Positions 49,881 to 61,712 of a stretch of 64,000 nucleotides of DNA are shown here, one piece after another. The notes under the pieces are model-generated. The model made no database searches. It was given only the letters and a program-made list of their open reading frames with translations, and was not told the DNA's origin. Every line of letters begins with the position of its first letter. Within the stretch, counting starts at the first letter, position 1. The position numbers and the translations under genes were made by a program. This DNA comes from Gymnogyps californianus (lineage: Eukaryota > Chordata > Aves > Accipitriformes > Cathartidae): assembly GCF_018139145.2 (NCBI RefSeq), contig NC_059500.1, forward strand, positions 17,794,101-17,858,100, in the 5' to 3' direction.

Positions 49881-52800
49881 CCTCAGCTGTCATAATACTA
49901 TTTTTATTTAACTTAGTCTTTCTGCTTGATGACTTCATTGATCACCTAAACTTTAGGCATGCATATCACTTGTTTTATTCTTGCATGCTTTTCCTTTCTG
50001 CTACCAGTTACCATCACACACTGCATATTATGACCTTTGATCACAGCCAGGATAAGATAGTCATTCTTTCAACTTTTGAGTGGACACTATAGTTGAGTCC
50101 TGCACTCATGTAGGTAGCAAGACACCTCTTCAGTACAGTGAAACTCACTGACTCTAATCATAAAGATACGTATATTTGAAAGGAAAGAGTTTGTGCAAAA
50201 TTTGTGTACTCCCAAATCAGGAGTATTGCTCTATTGCCATGTTTTTCTAACTTCAATTTTAACTACCTCAAAGAAATATAATTTTAATTACTTTTGTTGG
50301 TATACTACCAGCAGGCTGATATATTCTCCCAGAGCCTTTTCTAATAATTTCTCTTTAGCTCAGTTATGTTCATTTAACTACCCTAATCCCTCTGCATGAT
50401 TCAGGATCATCACCCCTCCAAGACAAGATCACTCAATGTTTAAATACTTGTGTATTGCCTCACTCACAGGTTCTTTTCATCATACCTCTCTGTCAACACC
50501 AAAGGTAATTCTTACACTTTTTCTATGCCTCAATGAGTATTTAACTGACTGATAGAAAGTGTGATAACTTCAATGGGAAAGACTGGCAGCACAAGACCCT
50601 CGCAGCCAGAAAACCTATCATCTGGTGCTTAGAACACTTTCATTGTAGGCAGGAGACAAGAGAAAATTCTAGAAGATATAGAGTCCAGTTTCAACCTTCA
50701 CACAGGTTGACCTGAACACTGAATTGCTGCTAAACCAGGCAGCTCCAATGGGGTAGGCAGAACTCTGAGACAAAGAACTGCAATAGACACCAAGAGAAAT
50801 TGAGGTTAGAGATTGGTGCTCCCAAAAATAAAGCCTGTAAAAATCTTACATGCCAGCACGTTCAAGAGAGACATCCTTTTCACCAGCACTTCCTCTTTGT
50901 TAGCTGTGGCAGTTTCCAACTCAGGTACAGTGCCTCCTTTCACAGTTGTACTGGACAGAAGACACAGGAATAAGAATAACCTACCCAGGCAGTGCCGTTC
51001 TACCAACATTTCAGCAGCCAGATATCTCTTGCCATTACCAGGCACATTCAGATGAACACAAACATTATTTCTGCAAGTTTGTGTTCTCTAAACATATTAA
51101 TTTACCTTCTTTAATAGTTTTGTTCTTTCCAATTATTTTTTATTCTTGCAAATCTCCTTTAAAATATTTTTCTGTCATTGCAGGTGTGTTTAACTTCTCC
51201 CTATCACCTATAATTGACAACACTCTTCTCCAGATTACTACTGAGGATTTTAAAATAAAGCTTTAACTAATTTAGGTCCTATCATTCCCCATCAGACCCA
51301 GAGTACTTTGCCAGTTCTCATTAACTTTTATTTAAGTCAGACTGCAAAGAACATTCTGATGTTTGTACTCAAGCAGATCTAAATCAGTTGTGAGAATAAG
51401 ATTTCATCATACTTTACCAATGCATTACAGGAATTCAACCATATTCACTGTGTTCCTTTCATCTGCCAGTTTAGTAATTACATAAAAAGGGGAGGTTGTC
51501 TGCTAAAAGTTCTATTTTTTATTATCAAAGTTAGTGACATAAAAACTTGGTATTTTTTCTTATTCTACTTGCAATAAATTACTTTCCTCATTAAAACAAG
51601 CATTCTTTATACATTTCAGGAAATTCTCCAGCCAGACAATCTAAATCTAAACCATCATTTATTTCTAATATTAGCTTTTTTATAAAAACATTCTAAAAAT
51701 ACCCAACTTCCTCTAAACATGTTGCGTCAGCCTATACAATGAAAGGATAAGGTAAAAGGCTTTTAGCAGAGGATAAAAACTTAATGTTCATAGAGTCTCT
51801 TGTTAAATGCTTGTGGATGCTTTTTCTACCATTTCTTCTTCATTAAATATGAATTATAGCTCTTTAAATGATGATGGTTTGGAAATCAGAGGGGCTTAGT
51901 TTTACTCTGCTGCTTCATATCCACTGGCAATGTAAATCTATTGTAAAGCCGATTTAAGAAGGTAACTTAGAAAAGCAAATCTGTGATGATTTGATCCTTT
52001 AAATCCTTGTATGCTATGTAATTAGAAGCATGTTGCACTGAATCCAGGAAATGCTCTTTCTCAGCATACCTGGAAAATATATTTTTCCAGTTTGAAGCAC
52101 CTGGGTGCAAGAGTCATTGATCAGAAATAGCCAGGCATTGGTCTGACCTGTTCTGCTTCTCCTTTTAGCTAATTCCATCTGATCTGTTGACATTATTCAT
52201 GCCCTCCCAAGAGAAGAACATCCGAAAGGGCACAGCCCAAAGAAGCAGAAACTTACCGTTTCCAGGGCAGATGATTTTATTATGGGAACGTAGTAGGAAA
52301 GGCAGGGTTGCTGGTCATCTGCAATAATACCCTGATGTAACCCAAAAACTACAAGGTATTCGGCACCCTGTACAGGATCTGTTTCCTAAGACCTGTCACA
52401 AAATCGGGGCCCTAGACACTATCATTATTTATAACTATCGGAAAAAAGCATCACACAACGAACTGTTGGTAAATATTTATTTTGCAGTGGTAACCGCCAC
52501 ATCAAATATGTCTGATGTATTAAAACACAGTTTTTTAGGCTCTGGGCACCTACATTACTGTCAGTTTTCATGGCAAATAAGCATGCCTCATTAATGTTAC
52601 ATTTAAGCATAATTCATAGTACAGTACTAAGTCATGGTTTTCCTGAGTTGCGTCGCATATAAAGAGGCATTATTAAAGAATACTTTTAGATTGTTTTACA
52701 CATTCTAGTACTCTGCAGATAAACCCTTTAGACAAGCCTGTCATTTTCCAATTTTTCCTGGGTCAAAGTAAAAATGATTCATATGTCAATCATTTCTTCT

Positions 52801-53431
52801 TGGGACCTATAACACAATAACATAGTATCCAATATGACATCAGAGTTGATGGAAGGGAAAGTATCACGCTATATTGACATTATCATTTTAAACATTCCTT
52901 GCTCTCAGCAAAGTGGCATAAAGTGATTTACTTTCCATTTGCCTGTAAAAGGGAAATTGACTTTTGAGGCACAGTATACTAATAAGCAATAACTCTTTCT
53001 AGGTGTATGTCAACTTAAATGTTCCAAAAACAGTGCTCCTTCTTGGTTTATCTATGCAAAAATTTCCCTGAGTGTTAGACAAGAATAGAAAATTCTAGTA
53101 AGTGTTTCACTTTGGTTTAATAACAAAAAAAGATTTTTTTCTACACCTAAACATTTTTCATTCTGTTTTGAATAGGCAGAAGCTAACGCAAATTTCCGGC
53201 AGCATTTTCAGGAGCCTCACTTTAAAAAATGAAAATGTATCCTACAGTGTTCAGCTCTGTATAACGCAATAGCAGAAAGCAATTAGTTGGAATTTAGGAA
53301 AAAACATTACAGTAACTGAACTCCAATGCAGCTCATTTATCAGGACTTATTAAAACATCTCTATATACACAGCTTTGAGAAACACTAAGCAAAAGAAAGA
53401 ATGAAACCTCCTAGTTTTAAGACTTCTCCAG
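49881..53431. other. unannotated AT-rich DNA
   Basis: No repeats of note. The stretch 51770-52130 is free of transposon traces and simple repeats and could be a conserved non-coding element. Other open frames (50813-51055, 50946-51266) lack support. Confidence 0.35.
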
Positions 53432-53549
53432 GGTGATGTATTCAAATATAATGAATATGAAGAAGGTGATAAAAGGGAAATTATACAGTACATTACTGAG
53501 AAAATTTCATCAGATGGATATGTGCATGGAATTGTTCGTCAGAAATGGA
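53432..53549 (+). CDS. exon candidate, unidentified protein
   Basis: The acceptor ACTTCTCCAG ends at 53431 and a GTAAGT donor begins at 53550. The 118-bp interval reads as 39 codons plus one base (begins GDVFKYNEYEEGDKREII, ends DGYVHGIVRQKW), a charged, well-mixed peptide, while the other plus frames contain stops. The phase on exit (1) fits the strong acceptor at 61620. The frame stays open into the presumed intron, and chance occurrence is quite possible. Family not recognised. Confidence 0.22.
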
Positions 53550-54554
53550 GTAAGTATCACCTGATTGATTTAGTATTGACCAAATATTTAGGACAGTAGA
53601 TATGGAGCTATTTAAGACCAAACTAAATTTTTAAAACCAGACTGTACATAGCAGAGGATCAAAAGGTTTTTCTGTAGTGCCTGTGTAGCTCTGAAATTCC
53701 TGTCTTCTCAGCCTGCCTTTCTGATGATTTCCAGCTCATGTTGCTAAATTCTTCTTTTCTCTTCAGGCTTTTGAAAATGAGAGTTTGAAGAATGGAGAAA
53801 TCATGAAAAGAAGAAAGAAATACAAGGTTTTTTCAGTTCTTTGGAATATTGGTTCCATATTGGATTTTACTGTCACACTCTAGTTCTCTTTGAGATATGC
53901 ATTTTATTCTATTTTTAAATTAGGAGAGGGGCACTGAGAATAAAAGTTCTCAAGGTGAAATCATGCCCAATTAAATTCAGAGAGACTTTGTTTTTAACTT
54001 CAGTAGAAACAAAATTTTCTCCTGAAACTCCTGTTAATACCTGTGTGAAAATGGAAATGTTAAACAGCAAGGTGTAATCTTATATTACTAGTGAAAAAAA
54101 CCTAAATTTCCTCAGGCTAACAAGAATTTACATACAACAGCTTGACAAACACTTGATTAGAAAACCTGTGAGGTTTTTTCTTCCTTTAATACTTACGTTT
54201 AACTCACTATCGTTATGATTATGTATTGCCAAAGTCTCAGCTAAGATGCTTGGTTGAAATGACTCTCAGCTGAGTTATATATAAGCAGTTGAGAGCCACA
54301 CTGCATAGGGACACGTTAAATTTTATTTTATGAACAGTGTAGGATATGCAACACAATGTCAGATTACCTATCCAACCAAGCACAATATCCTTTCTCCTAC
54401 AGTAGTCAGGAACTGCTGTTTAGGATAAAGGGAGTAACTGATGCCGGACAACTTACTATAACTCTTTTCTGTACTGGGGAAAAAAAATTTCCTAACAGCT
54501 CTTAAGAAAATTAACTTATATTTCTGAGTCATGAGATGCGAGTATTCCTATCTC
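53550..54554. other. unannotated DNA
   Basis: AT-rich, no supported feature. It would be intronic if the candidate exons at 53432 and 61621 are real. Confidence 0.35.
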
Positions 54555-54633
54555 AGGCCCTGATCCAGAAAAGCTCTTAAGCATGAGCTTAACTTTTACC
54601 ATGCTCTTAAGTGATTTGTTGGATCGGGGCCCT
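54555..54633. repeat. short palindromic repeat, probable old DNA-transposon (MITE-like) copy
   Basis: Two arms, AGGCCCTGATCCAGAAAAGC at the left and a near reverse complement GGATCGGGGCCCT at the right, pair over about 30 bases with a few mismatches, with TCTTAAG/CTTAAG inside both arms. Sequences of this kind (GGCCCTGATCC...TTAAGCA...GGATC.GGGCC) recur widely in turtle, crocodile and bird DNA as remnants of non-autonomous transposons. Family name not certain. Confidence 0.6.
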
Positions 54634-56491
54634 AAAAGACATAACTGCAAATCTTAGTCATCTGATGAAAGCAGCACTTCTAATTGCTGTATTAGTCAAT
54701 GTTTTCTATTTTTGTGAAGGGCACAGCAAGAAATTTATGTTAGTCACACAAACATGTGCCTTTGTTGTTTTGGTTTGGTTTGGGTTTTAAGTTATCTTTT
54801 TTTACGTTATAATTAACAATTGTCTTCAGATTTAATACCAGTCTTTAGTGTTACTACTCATTAGTTGCTTTAACACATGCCTACTAATCTAGCCTACTAT
54901 CAAGCTGTAAACTTTAATCTCTGAATTATTGACTTTATCATCGTATAGTGTTAATGGAGCACCTATACAGAACAGGAGTACTACATAAGTGAGCAAAATC
55001 AGAAGTACACAAAACTTTGGTGGGAGCTTATCTTTGCAGACATAAAGTTACTCAATGCCAGAAAGAAGAGTAAATGAGCAGATCTTGTACGATATATATG
55101 TAAGATGAAGTTGCATTTAAATTCCTTCCTCAACAGTCCTGCAATTGAAAACTTCACTTACATATATTGCTTCTATCTGTACAATACTATGTACGTGTGT
55201 ACTATCTGACATTTACGTGTATCTTTTACTATGTATTTCATCACACTGTCTGCTTCAGAATAAGGAAACCAATAGCATATCAAGTATTTGAAATGTATGT
55301 CCATACTTTCGCTATGTAAAACATTATGTTTAATTCTCTGCGAGGGTTGCTGACTCCAGGGAACAAGCAGAAGGAGGCCTGCTTTCTACAGTGCTTTATG
55401 AAAGTGAAGGTAGTGAGTAGGTACAAGAGGCTCTATTTTAACCCAACCATATAAAACTTCCTATTGAAAAATCTAAAACCACACTACATTTGCTCTTAAT
55501 GATTGTCTAAATCTTGGAGTGACATTTTCAAAGCCTGGCACATTCTTCTGTGATTTAACAGTTTTAGTACCCAATTTGCCTTTCTCCCTGCAGCTGCTTC
55601 TCATTGCACTCCAGGGTCCTGCCTCATTTTACTTCTCTCCAAGCTCTTGCATCGTTTTACTTCTGAATTGTATTGCTTAGGAACAATCTGAGTAGTTCCA
55701 TAGTGCTTTTCCGGTTTCCTCAATCAGCTGAGCTAATCCCATGAAGCAGAAGAGACTACAGAAGCCACTGTGACTCATTACAAGGCAAAAAAGCTTCTAT
55801 GCAATTCTATATGCTTCTAAAAGCAGTCCTATATGTACTGAGCAGTTGGTCTCTGTCTACAAGCTCATGTGAAAAATATTGTAACTGTAGTTTTCCCTCC
55901 AGTCAACACAGCAATGTACGTGCTGGGAATTATTTAGCATTAATTACTGTATCCTGGAACTGATTTGATATTAAGAAGTCCATTGATTTTGCTTATTTGA
56001 GCAAGAGAAACATAGAAGCAGTCCAGGGTCTAAGAAAGATCAAAGATGAACATACTCCTAGAGGCTATTTTGTCATGTCTAATCTCTTGATTTAAACACC
56101 CAAGGAGCTGTTGCATTTTATTTTGCTTGACATTATTTTATATTTCTTCTTCATCACATTATAGTAGAGTATGTCCTAAGGGCAACCATTCTCTGAGATC
56201 TGAGGACTTACTCTGCTATGCCCCTCCTTCCCTATAACCTCCAGTGAATACACTGCATGATTGGAGCCTGAATAACGAGTAAGGACAGCAAATGTAGATC
56301 ACAACACTGTTAAATCCCTTTTAATTGTCTGGCTCAGAAAAAAACTAGATTGTAATCTATTTGACATTGTATTAAAGTCCTGCATTAAGTTAATACTTTC
56401 AGGCTTGGAGTAGAATATTTCAGAAAGGAAAATCACCTAATTAATTAAAGGAGCCAAAGAGGGAGGTGGTTGACTGTAGCAACGTGAAAAT
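54634..56491. other. unannotated AT-rich DNA
   Basis: No gene or repeat recognised. Confidence 0.4.
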
Positions 56492-56588
56492 CATATATAT
56501 GTATACCTATATATATACATATACATATATATGCACACATATATACATACATACACACACACACACATATATGTATGTATGTATGAAT
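56492..56588. repeat. compound TA/CATA/CA/GTAT microsatellite with hairpin potential
   Basis: Alternating TATATA, ATACAT, a CA run and GTATGTATGTATG. The left ATACATACATAC and right GTATGTATGTAT parts are complementary around the CA run, so a single strand could fold into a stem-loop. Confidence 0.85.
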
Positions 56589-59500
56589 GTAGGACAGGAG
56601 CAGCTGCACTATCAAGAAATAAATTCTTCATGTTTAGACGTAAACAGCTTGTAGATGTGGTAGGCTACTTTTATGAACCATAAGTGCATCTTCAGTCTGC
56701 TGTTTCTTTTTGAAGTCTTCAGAGTATGTATGTCCAACTTAAGGGATCAGCAAAAACTAAGAGTCACAGAACAAGCTTTCCTGAGAGATGCAGTAGTATT
56801 TCAGAATAAGGCTATGCTGATGCCTTACCTAGAAAGAATAGCGACCTGAGGAAAAGACTGAAAGATAGTCATGGGAAGCAAAAGTATCTGAAGAGCAGTA
56901 GCCCATAGGAGAATATTACTTACCTGTTGTCCTCTTGCAGCCACAAAGGAGGAAATAGATTGTCAGATGTCCTCTTCCCTATCTAAATACAAAGCTCGCA
57001 ATTTGCACAAAAGACAAAATAACCCTGTGCAGAGAAGTCTAAGATAATAGTAGTTCTGTCACTGTCTGCTCATGTCTTCTACAGTCAACAAGTACACACA
57101 GCAGAGAGTGTAAAATGTAATGTTTCTAAACAAAAGAGAAAGCCGTAGGGGAAGAGTTTGTTTTTCTCCGCATGATGTTGTTGACATATCATGTGCCACA
57201 CTTAAAAGAAATTGTTCCTTGTGCCAAATGTTCTCCTTTTTTCAAAATAAAAATTAATCTTACCGGAATGTTTCCTTCTCAATTTTCCTTCTCAAATCTG
57301 TAATGTTTTTGAACAAGTCAACACAATGATCATTTCCCCAAAAAAATGGCAGATTTGTGGATTCCTCTTTATTACTCCAGTTCCCCAGCTGGGATCTTTG
57401 CTGGGATCTTTTGGCAGCCATCAGGCATATACTTTGTGGGTCCTCCTTTCTTACGCTGCAATCAAGTCTTTTTGGAGCATACACTGAAAGAGACCTAAGT
57501 GACTAATTTGATCACAGCCCATAATCACACTGTAGGTACATTTTTTTCACTAAATTATTTCAAACTGCAGGTGCTCTAGATCTTCCTATCTAAACCTTGA
57601 CAATGCATTAGATCTTTAGGATATTTGTAGTTCTTTGATAAAGTTTTCCAGTGGAATTGCTTAAGCTTAATGTATTAAAGTCTATTTTATGTAGACATTC
57701 CCAGTATGTAATTTTCACAAATATTTTTGCCAGCCATCTCATATAGAAAACATTGCAATAGTCAGGCAAAGGACATTAAAACAATTACATTTTTTAAATA
57801 CTTGATGAAAAGTCACAGGGATATTTGTTGTTGCATTTTCCCAGATTGTTCTACACAAATATGATTTTGTGTTCACAAAACTCTTCACAGTATCTGGAGT
57901 CTGGCATGGTTTCAGGAACAGAAAATATTTTCTAGTCACAAACGAGTTCATTCATCTCAATGCAGTCCTTCTCACCAGAAATCGAGGGGGGAAATAATCA
58001 TGTTTTAATTTAAGGTTTGTAAGTGACACTACTTCGTCTTTTTAAAAATACTTCACTGAAACATGTGGCTAAAAGCCACTGAATACGAATTAAACTGTCA
58101 ATTAAAAAGTGTTTAATTTAACACATTTTAAACTGTAAAAAAAACTATACGTCAGGTAAAACATGTTCATTAAAGGATAATAGGACTACCTAGGAATATT
58201 TCTTTCTATGGAAATGAAATGGCTAAATAAGTATTTTAACATCATGTGTAAAAAAACTGGTTTTCATCTTATTATTGGACAAAAGCGCTTTCACTTTTAG
58301 AATAAAACTTGTATTTGTGAATATTCAGTGCTTGTAGTACAGATGTTGCCCACAAAGCTACAGGTTTTGGGTCAATGTGATAAATACTCAAAACATGACT
58401 GAACTTGCAAAGTATTGAGGGACTTCCCTGGTGGTGATGATTTCAGCTGAGAGAGCTCAGCACCTTCACCCAAAAACTAATAAAATTTCAAGAGCTGCTG
58501 GATGACCACTTCAGTATCTCACTAGCTCTTAAGCCAGTGCATTTTCCTGGGATTTTCCTGTGAAGGTATGCATATAACTTTGTATAAACTATTGCCAAAT
58601 TAACCTTTCCTTCTCTTTCTACTAGTTATAGGGAAAAGCTCTATTTCAGAGTCTGTTCTCTAATCAAAACTCTCAGTCTGATTGTTCAAGAGAAGTAAAA
58701 TATCCCTCATGCTTTCTTTGGTTACTCTTCTTTGTTCTGCCCTATAGATCAGGCAGCCCACTCTAGTCACTGGGTCTAGTCCAAAACAGAGGGGGAGCTG
58801 GCACCCAAGGAGACTGGAGCTGTGTATTCTCACCTTAGGGATGGCTGTTAACTTAGCCTTGCTATTCAAAACCACTGTTCTTGCTAAGTTTATTAACAGG
58901 GAATGTAAGGGAGCTTTATATAATACAAAAGGCTTTGCAGCCTGTAGATTAGCTAGAACATTCAAGAGAGAAAGCTCCTACCCCTTGGGAGCACTTCAGA
59001 GCAGTGACAATTGAAAAACATTTATGAAGACAAATTATTCCCTGCTAAGCCTTTGTTTAAAATTCAGGCATGACCTATTCTGAATTGTTTTCAGTTCACT
59101 CAAATTTTTGTCAAATTGGAGAAGAAATATCTGTTTATTACTATCAATGCCATATAGCAACGGAGAACACTCTAAATTATTAATGGCCTTTGCACACTAG
59201 GAAGGACTGGGAGGCATAAGACAAAGGGTAAGTTTCTTCATAGATTACTTAAGGTATTAATATTGTAAATCAGGGAAGACAATTGGAGTTCTCTCCCTAG
59301 TAAATGTTCAGCAAAGAAGAATGAAATGCTACATTACCTGCAAGAAGTAAGTTTCTGGAAATTGCTCAATCCACACCAGGAGTATGACTTATGAGTATGA
59401 AAAGGATACTGTGAAGGTGAGTTAAAAATAAATCAAAGAAAAGATCACAAGCCGTCAGACTTGTGAGTTTGCCTACAAAAAAATCCTCTCGTTCTCAGTT

Positions 59501-61620
59501 ACATTGTACAAATCAGAAGTTCTTCTCATGGCCTAGAATTAGGAACAGTTTGCAAGAAAGGATGTACTTTTGCTAAGAACAGAGAGTGGCAGAATAAAAC
59601 TTGAATGGGTCAACAATGACAGAATACCCACTAATGCCAGGGAGTCACACCACAGATCCCTGGAGGACTTTCTCAGACTGTCTGAGCTAGGGTCCTCAGC
59701 TGTGTAACAGTTGTTACGCTACTAATGTGAGCAGCATGGCCTTCCTGATGATGTGGGACTTTGTAAAACAAAATCAAATCTATGCAGATGTTGCATGGAG
59801 AGGATAGAGTCAGGAAACTGGGCACACGCTGGGGGTAGAGTTTCACTGTGTATTCAGACAGCAGCGTACGTGTATACTTTCACAGTCTAGGAACAAATTT
59901 CTGAGATTTCAAGTTAAATTTATTGCATGAAAGAATGCAATACATTTGCATAAATACATAAAAAGTGAAAACAGCATGCTGGAATTTCCTAAAGCCTAAC
60001 ACCACAGTGACTGGCCGTATTTTTCACTTGAGCACCATGCAGTGAATGCTGAACTTGGTTTTATAATAGCAAGTGGTACCTACCCCTTTTGAAAGTCTGC
60101 ACCCCGTTGCAAAGGAGATCACCTACAAATGTGGTGATCCTTCTGGAAAACTAGCACTCACACATTTTCCTTTGAGGTACCAAAACCAGGTTGTTTCTTT
60201 AATGTCTGCCAGTCTTACACTTTCAGTACATAAAATTTATTGTCAGTAGAGTTATGTGAATATCAGGGAAAATGTAAGCATATAAATGCCACTGCAAATT
60301 AATTACTGCAGATAAACATATTCACTGTTTCTGTCAACAGTGGGCAAAGTTCTGTATTCTTCCCGTATATTCATATTGTTAAGACCATATTTACACATAT
60401 TTATTATTCAGAAGAATAGGGAAGTGGAAAACTTTTTACAAAAGTGTAATCTTAAAGTTGAAATATTATACCTTGAGGAGTTTTCAGTATGTAACTATAA
60501 AAATTTTAGAGAGCTTTTTTATATAATTAAACATTTTTAGATATTAGCTATTTAGATAACTGCACTGCTAGTGATTGGGTCTGATTACAGCTGATACATA
60601 GTGCATCAATCATTAGCCTAGAACAGACATTTGTCTGGCAGTAGTATCTGAGCTTTAGGCAGATGACTTGGGAGGTTTTTATAACATACCTATGGTCTGG
60701 CATGAATTATCGTTGTATGATACAGCAGTTTTAAACCTGAATCTTTTGGAATGCAATTTTTTGTGTGCTTATCCTACATGAAAAATTTACTCTTTAAATC
60801 ATCTTATGTTTTTATGTAAGCCATGTTTTCCTTCTTCATCTACAAAATCCCTATTGCCTGTATGATGTTTACTGCACAATTCTATTTGTGTCTAATGTTT
60901 CCCTCTGCTCTCCTATAAAACTGTATATGTTTGAGTGAACTGCTGGCAGTGAGCAAATCTCTTTGTGAACTGGACTGTAACCGAAATGAACATTTATTCC
61001 AGAACAATGATGTGAAAAAAATAATTCTGTAATAAAGAGTAAAAGTTCTTTATTACAGCTTCTTGACGGTTGAGTTGATAAAAGTGGAAAAGGTCTTTAA
61101 ATTAAAAAAAAGCCCCCGCTATTAGAAGGTAAATTAGGAAAAAAAGCTATTATATTTTAATTTATCAAGGCTGTTTTCTAATATTCATCCTTCACCTTAA
61201 CACAGTCCATTTGACATATATTACCACAAAAAGGTGAGCCATAAAACGTATTAAAAAGTAAATTAAAGTAATAAAAATAAAACTAAACTCTCTCTTTGAT
61301 AAAAGAAGCTTTGTTTTAATAATCAGTCTCAGGAAAAGACACTAAAACACTCTCAGGAAAACAAATACTCTTAAACATTCAAAACCTTGCCATTTCCTTG
61401 TTGATCAAGTTAGAAACCAATCTGAAGTGTAAAACACAGTTTTGAGATTTTGTCTTATATTAAATGTAATCAGTTTCATTATTTTTCTGAGTCATAGCAT
61501 TTTAATGTTTTCTAATTAGATGTAATTACCAATCTTTTACACTACAAGATGCCACACAAGCAGTAAAAATGTACTTACAGGAAGAAAAAATCATTAGTAA
61601 GTTACTTTTTTTTTTTGCAG
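56589..61620. other. unannotated AT-rich DNA, about 5 kb
   Basis: Only short frames without splice support. No transposon recognised. Confidence 0.4.
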
Positions 61621-61712
61621 GTGATAATGTACAAAATTTCCTTCAGAACAAAATGTACCTTTGGAGAGAAAGCACACTGGATAAACACTACTGTAATTGG
61701 GATATTGTGTAA
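61621..61712 (+). CDS. weak terminal exon candidate
   Basis: A very strong acceptor (T13 then GCAG, ending at 61620) precedes a frame that takes two bases to complete a split codon and then runs 29 codons to TAA at 61710-61712 (contains NKMYLWRESTLDKHYCNWDI). The entering phase matches the donor at 53550, and the split codon would be AGT. All other frames here are also largely open, so the evidence is thin. A T-run before CAG is common in AT-rich DNA. Confidence 0.15.
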
